From assembly GCA_003315335.1 (NCBI GenBank), contig QNRL01000001.1, positions 914,214 to 978,213 of the forward strand: a stretch of 64,000 bases of DNA, read 5' to 3'. Shown piece by piece: positions 8,108 to 17,665 of the stretch. The stretch comes from Pseudocitrobacter faecalis. Its GTDB lineage: Bacteria > Pseudomonadota > Gammaproteobacteria > Enterobacterales > Enterobacteriaceae. Each line of letters begins with the position of its first letter. Position 1 is the stretch's first letter. Below the pieces are notes generated by a model. That model was not told the origin of the DNA and searched no databases. It was given only the letters and a program-made list of their open reading frames with translations. Both the position numbers and the translations under genes were made by a program.

Positions 8108-9541
8108 CGCCTGATACCCGCCACCGAGTGCAGAAGTCAGTTGGATGGAGGCATCCAGCCATTGGCCCTGTAATTTCAGGGCGTTAATCTGCTCATGCAG
8201 CGCGGGCAGTTTCGCGTGGCTGTACTGCGCACTGGAAATAATGCCCACCTTCAGCCGCGCCTGCGCGAGCGTCGCCACGCGCCCGGCATCACGCAGCACC
8301 TTCATCTGCTGCTGATTTTTGGTCGCCAGCGTGTCCATCTGGCTGGCGCACTTCGCTACCTGGTTGACGGCTTCAACCACCGCTTTGTTGTAGCTAGCGA
8401 TGGAGTAATTATTTTCCGCGCTGGCGATATCCAGATTTGCGTTCAGCCTGCCGCTGTCAAAGATGGGCAGCGTTAACCCTGCCGTGACGCCCATCTGCTG
8501 TGCGGAGTGGCGGAAAAGATCGCTCAGATGCAGGGCATCCTGTTGCAGGAACGCCATGATGTTGATATCCGGGTAAAACGCCGCTTTCGCCGCATCGACA
8601 TCGCTCAGGGTGGATTCCACCAGCCAGCGCGCTTCCTGTAAGTCCGGGCGACGTGCGAGCAGTTCGAAGTCCAGTTGCGCGGGCAATTGTGCCACTACCG
8701 TCGGTAACGCCACCGTCTTCAACTGCAACGCCGTTGATTGCGCGTTGGTGAGCGCCATCAACCGCGCTTCAATCTCTTTCAGATTGCCGTCGATTTCCGC
8801 CAGTTGCTGCCCGGTTTTGCCGACGTTAATATCGTTTTCAACGCCTTCCACCGAGTTAGTGATACCCGCCTGATAAAGTTTTTTATCCACCGAGACAATC
8901 AGATTTTGTTCTTCCTGAATCTGTTCAAGCTGCTGGCGAATTGCCGATTCCGTTTGCCACTGCCAGTACAGCCGCGCCACGCTGCTCGCCAGCAGTTGAC
9001 GAGTTTGCGCCATCCCGGCAATGTCAGCCTTAACTTTGCCAATTCGCGCACTCACCTGCGCCGAATCTTTTCCCCACAGGTCGATATTCCAGCCCGCGGT
9101 TAAACCAAACGTGCCGTTGGTGTACCACGGGCCCGTGGTTCCCGCGGCCGGATCATCAAATGCAAATGGCCCCATAAGCCCTTCGGCTGACATTTTTTGT
9201 CGTTCCAGGTCAGCGGAGAAATTCACCTGCGGCCCGCCGTTCGCTTCGGCCATTTTCGCCTGCGCTTCCGCAAGTGCAATGCGCTGCTGTGCGATAGCCA
9301 TATCCGGCGCATCGTGCAGCGCACGTTCAATCAGCGCGTTAAGCTGTGGGTCATGATAATCGAGCCACCACGAGGATGTCGGCCAGCCATTTTTCAGCGC
9401 CACAGGCAGTGACGAATCAATATGCGAGACGGGTACCTTTTTGGCCAGACGCGCATCGGTTTCATGTGATGGCGCACAGGCGCAAAGCGTAAAGAGTAGC
9501 GGTAAGCTTAATACCGCGAGCGTTTTAGCAGAATGTTTCAT
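8102..9541 (-). CDS. mdtQ: Outer-membrane efflux lipoprotein MdtQ (TolC/NodT type)
   Basis: An outer-membrane factor of the RND efflux type, expected to form the exit duct of a tripartite pump. The start at 9541 gives 479 residues and places a lipoprotein signal at the N-terminus (LLFTLCAC, lipidated Cys at about residue 22). An upstream in-frame ATG at 9628 would bury the signal peptide and is rejected. Two outer-membrane efflux repeats follow, with the typical SSWWLDYHDPQLNALIERAL near the start and LPARLDFELLARRPDLQEAR-like sequence in the middle. No membrane-fusion or RND pump gene is adjacent, so it is an orphan component. The E. coli K-12 copy (yohG) is annotated as a pseudogene; this one is full length and open. 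Confidence 0.92.
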   Translation of the reverse strand: MKHSAKTLAVLSLPLLFTLCACAPSHETDARLAKKVPVSHIDSSLPVALKNGWPTSSWWLDYHDPQLNALIERALHDAPDMAIAQQRIALAEAQAKMAEANGGPQVNFSADLERQKMSAEGLMGPFAFDDPAAGTTGPWYTNGTFGLTAGWNIDLWGKDSAQVSARIGKVKADIAGMAQTRQLLASSVARLYWQWQTESAIRQQLEQIQEEQNLIVSVDKKLYQAGITNSVEGVENDINVGKTGQQLAEIDGNLKEIEARLMALTNAQSTALQLKTVALPTVVAQLPAQLDFELLARRPDLQEARWLVESTLSDVDAAKAAFYPDINIMAFLQQDALHLSDLFRHSAQQMGVTAGLTLPIFDSGRLNANLDIASAENNYSIASYNKAVVEAVNQVAKCASQMDTLATKNQQQMKVLRDAGRVATLAQARLKVGIISSAQYSHAKLPALHEQINALKLQGQWLDASIQLTSALGGGYQAL

Positions 9542-9800
9542 GGAATTTGCGTGCGTCTGAAAAGAGGCGCAAATAATAGAGAAAATCAGAGGCTTTGCTT
9601 TAGTAACCCGTGTGCAAGGGGCATCCATGAAAAATCATTATATCGCGTTATTTATTCGCCTCATAAATACGTTAGCGACATTTTGAAATACTTCTGCGCT
9701 TATTTTTTGATTCAGATCGAATTAAACCGTGCGACTTAATATAATTTAGCCTTTAATATTAGCACAATTATTTATTATATGAATATTTCAGAGGTTATTG

Positions 9801-10532
9801 ATGACGCAAAATATTTATGATGATCCGCACTTTTTTGCCGGTTACGCCACGCTTGACCGCTCAGTGAAAGGGTTAGACGGCGCGCCGGAGTGGGCAGATA
9901 TTCAAACAATGCTGCCTGAAATTCAGGGCAAAACCGTTGTAGATTTGGGGTGCGGCTACGGCTGGTTCTGCCGCTGGGCGCGCGACAACGGCGCGGCAAA
10001 CGTGCTGGGGCTGGATGTTTCGCAGAAAATGCTCGCGAAAGCGCAGGAGATGACATCCGGTGAACGCATTACCTATCAGCGGGCTGACCTGGAAACGCTT
10101 GTTCTGCCTGCTGCTTCCGTCGATCTGGCCTACAGTTCGCTGGCCCTGCACTATCTCACAGACATCGACCGTTTATTCCGCACCCTGCATCAGGCGCTTA
10201 AACCCGGCGGTAAACTGGTTTTCTCCGCCGAGCATCCTGTTTACACCGCGCCGGCGAATCAACAATGGGTGATGGATAATCAAGGAAGCAAGCACTGGCC
10301 GGTCAGCCAGTATCAGCAGGAAGGCGAGCGCATCAGCAACTGGTTTGCCGATGGCGTAAAGAAGCAGCACCGCAAACTCGCCACCTGGATTAATGCGTTA
10401 ATTGCCGCCGGTTTTATCATTGAAGCACTGGATGAATGGGGGCCGACGGCTGAGCAAATCGCCGCTAACCCGGCACTGGATGAAGAGAAAGAGCGCCCGA
10501 TGATTTTTATTCTCAGCGCCCGAAAAGCTTAA
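9801..10532 (+). CDS. Class I SAM-dependent methyltransferase
   Basis: A 243-residue methyltransferase of the UbiE/Methyltransf_11 type. The AdoMet-binding glycine loop [11 protein letters not shown] lies near residues 46-56, followed by the acidic end of strand 2 (GLDVS) and the post-II motif [14 protein letters not shown]-terminal block carries HPVYTAP and [16 protein letters not shown]. The substrate is unknown. I chose ATG 9801, with GAGG eight bases upstream, over the in-frame TTG three bases earlier. The upstream 259-bp gap also holds the mdtQ promoter. The stop codon shares the bases TTAA with the stop of the convergent dusC. This gene is not at this position in E. coli K-12. Confidence 0.85.
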   Translation: MTQNIYDDPHFFAGYATLDRSVKGLDGAPEWADIQTMLPEIQGKTVVDLGCGYGWFCRWARDNGAANVLGLDVSQKMLAKAQEMTSGERITYQRADLETLVLPAASVDLAYSSLALHYLTDIDRLFRTLHQALKPGGKLVFSAEHPVYTAPANQQWVMDNQGSKHWPVSQYQQEGERISNWFADGVKKQHRKLATWINALIAAGFIIEALDEWGPTAEQIAANPALDEEKERPMIFILSARKA

Positions 10533-11464
10533 CGCCAGCGCAGGATTTCGCGCGCCACCGACGCGGAGTCCTGCAACGCCCGCACCGCCATAAACAGTTC
10601 TGTGGCTTCCTCGTACTCTTTGCGCAGATAGCCCAGCCACTGCTTGATGCGCGCCAGATGATACAGCCCGGTGTCGTCCTGTTTTTCCAGCAGGCAATAT
10701 TTTTGCAGCAGACGCACCACGTCCGGCCACGGCATTCGCGGTTCGTTATACTTAATGACCCGGCTCAGGTTCGGCACGTTCAGCGCCCCGCGGCCAATCA
10801 TCACCGCGTCACATCCGGTCACCGCCAGGCATTGTTGCGCGCTCTCCCAGTCCCAGATTTCGCCGTTGGCGATAACCGGAATAGTCAGACGCTGGCGAAT
10901 ATCTGCAATTGCCTGCCAGTTAATGCGCTCAGCTTTGTAGCCATCTTCTTTAGTACGACCATGAACGACCAGCTCGGTTGCGCCCGCCTGCTGCACCGCA
11001 TCGGCAATTTCGAACTGGCGCGCGCCGCTGTCCCAGCCCAGACGCACTTTAACGGTCACGGGAAGCGCCGCTGGCACCGCTTCACGCATCGCTTTCGCGC
11101 CGCGATAGATAAGCTCAGGATCTTTTAGCAACGTCGCCCCACCGCCGCTGCCGTTAACCATTTTGGACGGACAGCCGCAATTAAGATCTACGCCCCATGA
11201 GCCCAGTTCCACCGCGCGGGCGGCGTTTTCGGCCAGCCATTCGGGATACTGGCCGAGAAGCTGAATGCGCACCAGCGTACCGCTCGGTGTGCGACTGTGG
11301 TTGTTCAGTTCCGGGCACAGTTTATGGAACGATTTTACCGGCAGCAGTTTATCCACCACGCGCAAAAATTCGGTCACGCAGAGATCGTAATCATTCACTT
11401 CGGTCAGCAGCTCACGCACCAGCGAATCGAGCACGCCTTCCATCGGCGCCAGTAACACACGCAT
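10529..11464 (-). CDS. dusC: tRNA-dihydrouridine(16) synthase DusC
   Basis: A flavoenzyme that reduces uridine 16 in tRNA to dihydrouridine. The start at 11464 gives 311 residues beginning [19 protein letters not shown], as in E. coli; the open frame extends 16 codons further upstream but without support. FMN-binding TIM-barrel motifs are seen: [15 protein letters not shown] with catalytic Cys98, [20 protein letters not shown], and [10 protein letters not shown]. The upstream mhb operon ends with a terminator 16-46 bp before this start, so dusC should have its own promoter or rely on read-through. Confidence 0.96.
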   Translation of the reverse strand: MRVLLAPMEGVLDSLVRELLTEVNDYDLCVTEFLRVVDKLLPVKSFHKLCPELNNHSRTPSGTLVRIQLLGQYPEWLAENAARAVELGSWGVDLNCGCPSKMVNGSGGGATLLKDPELIYRGAKAMREAVPAALPVTVKVRLGWDSGARQFEIADAVQQAGATELVVHGRTKEDGYKAERINWQAIADIRQRLTIPVIANGEIWDWESAQQCLAVTGCDAVMIGRGALNVPNLSRVIKYNEPRMPWPDVVRLLQKYCLLEKQDDTGLYHLARIKQWLGYLRKEYEEATELFMAVRALQDSASVAREILRWR

Positions 11465-11479
11465 ATTGATACCCGGTAA

Positions 11480-11510
11480 AAAAAGAGGCGCTATGTTAGC
11501 GCCTCTTTTC
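11480..11510 (-). terminator. Terminator of the mhb operon
   Basis: The 11-bp stem AAAAGAGGCGC/GCGCCTCTTTT has a 7-base loop; on the minus strand it is followed by a T run. It lies 17 bp after the mhbM stop and just upstream of dusC, insulating dusC from the catabolic operon. Confidence 0.9.
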
Positions 11511-11526
11511 ATCGGTTAAAAGCCTG

Positions 11527-12720
11527 TTAGCGGGGTTCCAGGCAGTTATCTTCTTTCCAGCCGTAGAGCCACTCCATCGCGCGATAGAACTCGGCCTGGG
11601 TTTTGCCTTTCCACAGCAGGTTACGCACGTGACGCTCGACGCCTGCGGCGTGATAAATACGCCCCATTTCGCGCGTCGACCAGACAATGCGCGCAGTGCG
11701 TGGAATACGCACGGACTCATACAGCGCGAAAGCTTCTGCCGCATCGCCGTCGCATTGCGCCAGCGCTTTGCCGATAGTGACCGCATCCTCCAGCGCCATA
11801 CACGCTCCCTGCGCCATATACTGCGCCACCGGGTGCGCCGCGTCGCCCACTAAGGTAATGCGATCGTTCCCCCATTTTTCCACCGGCTCACGGTCAGCGG
11901 TAGACCAGCGACGCCACGAGGTTGGTTTGTCGAGCATCTGGCGTGGACGCGGGTGAATACCTTTAAAGTAAGAGAGCACCTCTTCTTTACTGCCGTCCTT
12001 CACGCCCCACTCTTCCGTTTCACGGCTGTGGAAGGTGACCACCAGGTTGTACTGTTTGCCGCCACGCAGCGGATAGTGCACCAGGTGACAATGCGGGCCC
12101 GCCCACAACACCGGGGCGTTGATGCGTAAATCATCCGGCATATCGTCGCAGTCAATCACCGCGCGATACACCACATGCCCGGTAACTCGGGGAGTGTCCC
12201 CCAGCAGGCTCTGACGCACGACGGATTTCACGCCATCGCAACCAATCAGAACATCGGCCGTCCAGCTATTGCCTTTGTCATCAAACACGGTGACATCATG
12301 GTCGGTCTGGCGGATATCCACCACATGCGTTGAGGTGCGATATTCCACACACGGATGCACCATCGCCGCTTCCCAAACGGTCGCGTGAATATCAACACGG
12401 TGAATAACCGCATAGGGGCCACCGAAGTGATCGCGGAACGCCTGCCCGGTTTCGATATGCACCACTTCTTCGCCGTTCACCGCGTCCATCATCGTGATAT
12501 GGTCGGTAAATACCGCACGCTGGCGGGCAACGTCCCCCACGCCCAGGCTATCCAGTGCCGAAAACGCGTTCGGGCCGAGCTGAATGCCCGCGCCGATTTC
12601 ACCAATTTCATGCGCTCTTTCCAGCAGCATCACTTTGATGCCCTGACGCGCCAGAGACAACGCGGTCGCCGCGCCGCCAATCCCGCCACCGACAATAATT
12701 GCACTTGTCACTTTTGCCAT
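11527..12720 (-). CDS. mhbM: 3-hydroxybenzoate 6-monooxygenase
   Basis: An FAD/NAD(P)H aromatic hydroxylase converting 3-hydroxybenzoate to gentisate. At 397 residues it has the usual features of the family: the Rossmann FAD motif IIVGGGIGGAATALSLARQG at residues 8-27, the middle DG region LIGCDGVKSVVR, and the GD motif ITLVGDAAHPVAQYMAQGAC. It is the last gene of mhbTDHIM, 14 bp after mhbI, with AAGGAGAG as ribosome binding site. Related salicylate hydroxylases share this fold, but the neighbouring gentisate genes make 3-hydroxybenzoate the likely substrate. A terminator follows. Confidence 0.92.
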   Translation of the reverse strand: MAKVTSAIIVGGGIGGAATALSLARQGIKVMLLERAHEIGEIGAGIQLGPNAFSALDSLGVGDVARQRAVFTDHITMMDAVNGEEVVHIETGQAFRDHFGGPYAVIHRVDIHATVWEAAMVHPCVEYRTSTHVVDIRQTDHDVTVFDDKGNSWTADVLIGCDGVKSVVRQSLLGDTPRVTGHVVYRAVIDCDDMPDDLRINAPVLWAGPHCHLVHYPLRGGKQYNLVVTFHSRETEEWGVKDGSKEEVLSYFKGIHPRPRQMLDKPTSWRRWSTADREPVEKWGNDRITLVGDAAHPVAQYMAQGACMALEDAVTIGKALAQCDGDAAEAFALYESVRIPRTARIVWSTREMGRIYHAAGVERHVRNLLWKGKTQAEFYRAMEWLYGWKEDNCLEPR

Positions 12721-12734
12721 GATAACTCTCCTTA

Positions 12735-13379
12735 TTATGCCGGGATTTTGTCCTGTTGGTTCTCGGGTGCGGCAGCGACGAACGCTGGCAGCGCGGAACA
12801 GGCTTCATACACGGCTTTACAGCGGGGATACCCGCTAAGATCGCAACCCATACGTAACGCATTGGCCCACTGCGGCACTAAGCAGCAATCGGCCAGCGTC
12901 GGCGTATCGCCCACGCAGAATTGCCCCGACTGGCTGTGGCGCAGCAGTTGCTCCACTGCGCTCAGCCCCTGCTGGACCCAGTGCGCATACCAGCGTTGTT
13001 TATCCTCTTCGCTCACCTTCAGCTCATCGCTCAGGTAGCGCAGGACGCGCATGTTGTTAATGGGGTGGATATCGCAACAAATGGCATAGACGATTTCCAG
13101 AATCCGCATCCGCGCCGGATCGTTGTCCGGCAGCAGCGGGGTTTGCGGGAAATGCCGGTCCAGCCAGTCAATAATCGCCAGCGACTGTCCCAGTGATTCG
13201 CCATCGTCCGTCACCAGCGCGGGCACCAGCCCAACCGGGTTGAGCCTGCGGTACTCCAGCGCGTTTTGCTGGCCGATACGAATATTGACGCCGACGGTGT
13301 CATAATCGATTCCCTTGAGCGCCATCGCGATGCGCACCCGATAGGAGGCCGAGCTATTGAAAAAACTGTACAGCTTCAT
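12735..13379 (-). CDS. mhbI: Maleylpyruvate isomerase (zeta-class GST)
   Basis: Isomerises maleylpyruvate to fumarylpyruvate, normally using glutathione. The 214-residue protein starts MKLYSFFNSSASYRVRIAMA, which is the zeta-class GST active-site region (consensus SSCSxRVRIAL, with the Cys position occupied by Ala here). NPVGLVPALV-DDG and SLAIIDWLD follow in the thioredoxin-like domain; the helical domain includes PTLADCCLVPQ. It lies between mhbH and mhbM with gaps of 8 and 14 bp, so translation is probably coupled. The missing Cys may bear on catalysis, since zeta-GST isomerases usually have Ser-Cys there. Confidence 0.92.
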   Translation of the reverse strand: MKLYSFFNSSASYRVRIAMALKGIDYDTVGVNIRIGQQNALEYRRLNPVGLVPALVTDDGESLGQSLAIIDWLDRHFPQTPLLPDNDPARMRILEIVYAICCDIHPINNMRVLRYLSDELKVSEEDKQRWYAHWVQQGLSAVEQLLRHSQSGQFCVGDTPTLADCCLVPQWANALRMGCDLSGYPRCKAVYEACSALPAFVAAAPENQQDKIPA

Positions 13380-13387
13380 CCGTCACC

Positions 13388-14089
13388 TCAAACAATCTTC
13401 ACGGCGATAGGCGTTAAACCATCCACGTTGCCGGTAATCGTGTCGCCTTTCACTACCGCGCCAACGCCTTCCGGCGTGCCGGTGAAAATCAGGTCGCCGG
13501 GTTGCAGTTCGAAAAAGCCCGACAGATAACTGATGGTTTCATCTACTGACCAGATAAGATGTTTGATGTCGCTACGCTGGTGATCTTCACCGTTCACCTG
13601 CAACCAGATTGGCGCGTTATCGACGCCGGAAACGTCAGCGGCTTTATGCAGCGGCGAAATGGGCGCAGAGTTATCGAACGCTTTACCGATTTCCCACGGA
13701 CGGCCCATCTGGCGCATCTCCATCTGACGGTCACGGCGCGTCATATCCAGGCCGGTCGCATAGCCCCAGACATATTCATGGGCCTTTTCCAGCGGAATAT
13801 CACTGCCTTTTTTGCCAATCGCCACCACCAGCTCAATTTCATAGTGATAGTTGTCAGTCTGTGCCGGGTACGCCAGATTGAGCGTTTCGCCTGCGGCAAC
13901 GGGAACGACGGCATCAGCGGGTTTGCAGAAGAAGAATGGCGGTTCGCGATCCGGATCAAAGCCCATTTCGCGGGCATGGGCGGCATAGTTACGGCCTACG
14001 CAATAGACGCGGCGTACCGGGAATTGTTCATCACTACCAACAACCGGGATCGCAACGGGGGCCTGGGGTTCAAATACATACTTGCTCAT
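13388..14089 (-). CDS. mhbH: Fumarylpyruvate hydrolase
   Basis: A member of the fumarylacetoacetate hydrolase fold that splits fumarylpyruvate into fumarate and pyruvate. In its 233 residues are the motifs [16 protein letters not shown], the metal-binding [12 protein letters not shown] (Glu-x-Glu), [15 protein letters not shown], and the C-terminal [18 protein letters not shown]. The ribosome binding site AGGAGAAG precedes the ATG. Third in the operon, 14 bp after mhbD. Confidence 0.94.
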   Translation of the reverse strand: MSKYVFEPQAPVAIPVVGSDEQFPVRRVYCVGRNYAAHAREMGFDPDREPPFFFCKPADAVVPVAAGETLNLAYPAQTDNYHYEIELVVAIGKKGSDIPLEKAHEYVWGYATGLDMTRRDRQMEMRQMGRPWEIGKAFDNSAPISPLHKAADVSGVDNAPIWLQVNGEDHQRSDIKHLIWSVDETISYLSGFFELQPGDLIFTGTPEGVGAVVKGDTITGNVDGLTPIAVKIV

Positions 14090-14103
14090 TATTCTTCTCC
14101 TGA

Positions 14104-15141
14104 TTAGTAGCGTGCTTCGCGGAACAGGCCCAGCGCTTCCTGAACGGGGCGATCCGAGAAACTGAATAACACGGTGTCGTCCTGCGCATCGAACGACACG
14201 CTGTGCCAGGTCGGCACGACAAAGACATCTTTTTCTTTAAAGCTGAAGGTCTGATCGCCAATCGTGACCTGCCCACTGCCTTCCACCACGTGATAAATCG
14301 TGCTGTCAGTAGTACGCGCCTGGCGGGAGCGGAAGCCCTTCGGCAGCAGTTGCAGGAATGCGCCCATGGATGGCATCGGGTAGCCGCCCGTCACCGGGTT
14401 GACATAGCGCATTTTGTAACCGTCCCACTCATCGGCATCGCCCAGACGAGTCAGGTCATGCAACGCTTCGCGGCTGCGGTCATAGCGATAGTTGAAAATC
14501 GGTGATGAGTTACCGGTTTGATGGCGCAGCGGCAGCATATTGGCGGCGTAGCGCGGCAGGTAGTCGCCCTCTTTACGGGTAACCGGTTGCTGATCTTCCG
14601 GGTAATCCTCGGCAAAGCCGCAACCAAGGTAATTCACCAGCGGCAGATCCAAACCATCCAGCCAAATCACCGGCTCATCGCCCGGGTTGCCGTGGTCGTG
14701 CCAGCGCCACTGCGGGGTGAGGATAAAGTCGCCCGGATGCATCTGAGTGCGTTCACCATCGACGGCGGTAAATGCGCCTTTTCCTTCCACGATAAAGCGC
14801 AACGCCGACTGGTTATGGCGATGGCTCGGAGCGACTTCACCTGGCATAATTAACTGTAAACCGGCGTACAGCGATGAGGTAATCGACGATTGTCCGCGCA
14901 GAGCCGGGTTTTCCAGCACCAGCACGCGGCGCACCGCCTCTTTCGCACCAATCAGGCTGCCACTTTCCAGCAACAGCGGGCGAATTTCCTGATAGCTCCA
15001 GTGCGCAGGCGCGCAGGTCGGGTTTGGCGTTTGCGGCACCAGGTGATGCAGCGATTCCCACAGCGGGGTCAGGTTCTGCCCGGAAATGTGCTGGTAGTAC
15101 TGTTGCCGTTCATTTTTGACGTCCGGATTTAACTGGCTCAT
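14104..15141 (-). CDS. mhbD: Gentisate 1,2-dioxygenase
   Basis: A bicupin Fe(II) dioxygenase that cleaves the gentisate ring to maleylpyruvate. The 345-residue protein has the first cupin [13 protein letters not shown] with probable Fe ligands His107 and His109, and a third near WRWHDHGN (His148). The second cupin near the C-terminus ([16 protein letters not shown]-, FVVPTWHS) retains fewer ligands. The ATG follows AAGGAGAATAAC. It lies 11 bp downstream of mhbT in the operon. Confidence 0.95.
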   Translation of the reverse strand: MSQLNPDVKNERQQYYQHISGQNLTPLWESLHHLVPQTPNPTCAPAHWSYQEIRPLLLESGSLIGAKEAVRRVLVLENPALRGQSSITSSLYAGLQLIMPGEVAPSHRHNQSALRFIVEGKGAFTAVDGERTQMHPGDFILTPQWRWHDHGNPGDEPVIWLDGLDLPLVNYLGCGFAEDYPEDQQPVTRKEGDYLPRYAANMLPLRHQTGNSSPIFNYRYDRSREALHDLTRLGDADEWDGYKMRYVNPVTGGYPMPSMGAFLQLLPKGFRSRQARTTDSTIYHVVEGSGQVTIGDQTFSFKEKDVFVVPTWHSVSFDAQDDTVLFSFSDRPVQEALGLFREARY

Positions 15142-15152
15142 TGTTATTCTCC

Positions 15153-16511
15153 TTATTTATTCACCACACCTGTAGCAGGCAGCGGGTTGGGTACTCTTGT
15201 CGTCCGGCGAACAGCCAGGGTAAGCAGCGTCAACATGATGGCGCTGATGGCTGCCGGGACGGCAATCACGTAAAACAGAGTGTCGAAAGAGAAATTCAGC
15301 GCCATCATTACCCCGCCGGAAACCGAGCCGACAATGGCACCACAGCGACCAATCGCGTTTGCCCAGCTCACGCCTGTCGCGCGGCTTTGGGTTGGGTAGA
15401 GCATGGCGGTTAAGGCATTCAGGCCAACCTGCGAGCCGCTGATCCCAATTCCGGTGCCGAAAATCGCCAGCGCCATCAGCCAGAGGCCGTTTTCACTGAG
15501 GCCAATCATCACGATGCACACCGCACCCAGCGCGTAGCTCACTGCCAGTACCCGGAAGGGATTGAATTTATCCATTAATACGCCGAGCAGAATCGCGCCC
15601 ATTGTGCCGCCAATCTGGAACGCCGCCGTCACCCATGACGCGTGTTGCAGGTCGATGCCACGATGGTTAAGCAGCGTCGGCATCCAGCTTGAGAGCAAAT
15701 AGATAATCAGCAGGCTCATAAAGAACACCACCCACAGCATCAGTGTGATAGCGAGCTGGCGTCCGGCGAAAAGCTGGCCGATGCTACCTTTGTTTACCGA
15801 CGTCGGTTCATCGAGCCAGAAGATGGTGTCGTCATGGCGCGCCTGGGTCATCTCACTGACCAGCCGCGCGATGTGCGCCTGAGGTCGCTGACGGCGCACC
15901 ATCCAGCGGGGAGATTCCGGCAGCGCAACCAGTAAGTAGAAGAACAGGATCATCGGCAGCACACCACCGAGTACCAGAATACCCGCCCAGCCGATCATGC
16001 CAACCAGCTGCGCGCTAACAATCCCGCCAAAGGCGGAGCCGAGCGTGAAGCCGCAGAACATCAGGGTCACCAGCGCGCCGCGTCGACGAGCTGGCAGGTA
16101 TTCGGAGGTCATGGTGATGGTATTGGGCATTGCGCCGCCTAAGCCCAGCCCGGTTAAGAAGCGCAAGATAACCAGCGTTTCCAGATCCGGTGAAAAAGCG
16201 GAGAGCAGGCTGAGGATACCGAAAAACGCCACGCACCACTCAATGACGCGCTTACGGCCAAAGCGATCGGAGAGTGGCCCGCAAAGCAGGGCCCCGGCGG
16301 TAAGACCGAGCAGGCCAGCACCAAATAGTGGGGCCAGTTCTGCTGCCGTCAGTTGCCAGTGTGCGCGGATATCGGGGGCGATAAAGCCAATCGCTGCCGT
16401 GTCAAAACCATCCATCATCACCACCAGAAAACAGCAGATAATGACACGCCACTGGAGCGCGCCGATGGGGGCAGCATCAATCAGAGCTTGTAGTTCACGT
16501 CGTTGAGTCAT
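15153..16511 (-). CDS. mhbT: 3-hydroxybenzoate transporter (MFS, AAHS family)
   Basis: A 12-helix major facilitator of the aromatic acid:H+ symporter family, first gene of the catabolic operon. The start at 16511 gives [20 protein letters not shown], followed by the first helix [23 protein letters not shown] with the AAHS signature DGFDTA. The inter-helix 2/3 motif is [11 protein letters not shown]. The open frame runs 32 codons further upstream into the promoter region, but GAGGCA just before 16511 and the family alignment favour the shorter form (452 residues). The substrate is inferred from the operon. Confidence 0.92.
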   Translation of the reverse strand: MTQRRELQALIDAAPIGALQWRVIICCFLVVMMDGFDTAAIGFIAPDIRAHWQLTAAELAPLFGAGLLGLTAGALLCGPLSDRFGRKRVIEWCVAFFGILSLLSAFSPDLETLVILRFLTGLGLGGAMPNTITMTSEYLPARRRGALVTLMFCGFTLGSAFGGIVSAQLVGMIGWAGILVLGGVLPMILFFYLLVALPESPRWMVRRQRPQAHIARLVSEMTQARHDDTIFWLDEPTSVNKGSIGQLFAGRQLAITLMLWVVFFMSLLIIYLLSSWMPTLLNHRGIDLQHASWVTAAFQIGGTMGAILLGVLMDKFNPFRVLAVSYALGAVCIVMIGLSENGLWLMALAIFGTGIGISGSQVGLNALTAMLYPTQSRATGVSWANAIGRCGAIVGSVSGGVMMALNFSFDTLFYVIAVPAAISAIMLTLLTLAVRRTTRVPNPLPATGVVNK

Positions 16512-16636
16512 GGTAAATGCCTCAGGTGTGTAGGGTAGATGTTGTATTTGTTGTTTGTATGTAGCAAGTTTGTGGTAATTGAAATGAGTTGTACAATGGC
16601 TTTCCATGCAGCGTCATAACCTGGAGGTTATTGCTA
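16512..16636. promoter_or_regulatory. Divergent mhbT-mhbR control region
   Basis: These 125 bp separate the divergent mhbT and mhbR starts, the usual place for a LysR operator. It is AT-rich and T-rich on one strand. A perfect 8-bp palindrome, TTGTACAA, lies at 16589-16596 and is a candidate half of the MhbR binding site. Promoter boxes could not be fixed by eye. Confidence 0.5.
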
Positions 16637-17560
16637 ATGGCAAACTGGACGCAGAAACTGAAGCTTCATCACCTGCAAATGCTGGTCGCGCTGGGCGAAC
16701 AGTGCAATCTGACGCAGGTGGCGAAAATGATGCACATCACCCAGCCTGCCCTTTCCAAGTGGCTGACACAGTTCGAAGAAGAGGTCGGGATCACACTTTT
16801 CGAACGCCATAGCAAAGGATTACGTCCCTCGGAAGGGGGAAAGCTGCTGCTTGCGCACGCGCAACGGTTAATCAACGATCTCGAACGTTCGCAGTTTGAG
16901 ATGGAACGGTTTAAGCAGGGTGGCCTGGTCGGTAGCCTGAAAATCGGTTGCTCGCCGGTCGCGACCGATTGCGTCTCGCAGGCGATTTTCCCGCTCCTCA
17001 AAGAGATGCCTTCCCTGCATCTGAACATTGAAGAAAAAGTAATGACGCCGTTGCTGCATGATTTGCAGTCTGGCGTAGTGGATGTGGTGGTCGGGCGAAT
17101 TGGTGGGCGAGCACTGGAACTGCCGTTAAATTACCAGGTGTTATATACGGAACCCGTTTGTTTTGTTGCCCGCACCGATCATCCTCTCGCCGCTTACGAC
17201 CGTCTAAGCTGGAAGGATCTGGAGCCCTGGCGCTGGATAGTCTGGCCGACCGGCACGCCCATCCGCCAGAGTATTGATAACGCCCTCGTAGATAACGGCG
17301 TGATGCTGCCGGAAAACACCATCGAATCCGCCTCAATGAACGTCAGCGTCAACCTGCTGCAAAGCAGCGAGATGATTTCTATTCTTTCTTTACGACTGGC
17401 TGAACGTTACGCCCAACAGGGGCAACTCACTATTCTCGCGCTGCCCAAAATTGAGCAAAAAGGCAGCGTCGGCGTATTCTGGAGAAAAAACGATCAGCCC
17501 TCGCAGGCGCTGAGTCGTTTTCTTTATCATTTATCGCATCCGCTTCTGTCAGATGCCTGA
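16637..17560 (+). CDS. mhbR: LysR-type regulator of 3-hydroxybenzoate degradation
   Basis: A 307-residue LysR regulator, divergent from the operon it probably activates. The N-terminal winged helix-turn-helix reads LHHLQMLVALGEQCNLTQVA then MHITQPALSKWLTQFEEEVG. The effector domain follows, with GSLKIGCSPVATDCV at its start and the second subdomain around CFVARTDHPLA. I chose ATG 16637 because GGAGG lies 9 bases upstream; the open frame continues 16 codons further with no ribosome binding site. The inducer (3-hydroxybenzoate or gentisate) is inferred. Confidence 0.9.
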   Translation: MANWTQKLKLHHLQMLVALGEQCNLTQVAKMMHITQPALSKWLTQFEEEVGITLFERHSKGLRPSEGGKLLLAHAQRLINDLERSQFEMERFKQGGLVGSLKIGCSPVATDCVSQAIFPLLKEMPSLHLNIEEKVMTPLLHDLQSGVVDVVVGRIGGRALELPLNYQVLYTEPVCFVARTDHPLAAYDRLSWKDLEPWRWIVWPTGTPIRQSIDNALVDNGVMLPENTIESASMNVSVNLLQSSEMISILSLRLAERYAQQGQLTILALPKIEQKGSVGVFWRKNDQPSQALSRFLYHLSHPLLSDA

Positions 17561-17600
17561 TGTTCCGCTTGTCTATGTCAGGTATGCTCACAATTCATGA

Positions 17601-17638
17601 TGTGATCAGTAGCACATTTCTGGCTTTAATTGTATGAT
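17601..17638 (+). promoter_or_regulatory. CRP-like site and -10 box before yohJ
   Basis: TGTGA-TCAGTA-GCACA (17601-17616) matches the CRP consensus with one mismatch. A -10 candidate TATGAT lies at 17633-17638. The centre-to-start distance would be about 37 bp, a few bases shorter than a standard class II site, so the arrangement is uncertain. Confidence 0.45.
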
Positions 17639-17665
17639 GAATGCGTTCCATCAAGGGTAACCAAC

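Noticed and set aside
9542-9628. Upstream ATG extension of mdtQ
   Set aside because: It would put 29 residues before the lipoprotein signal; start at 9541 fits the family.
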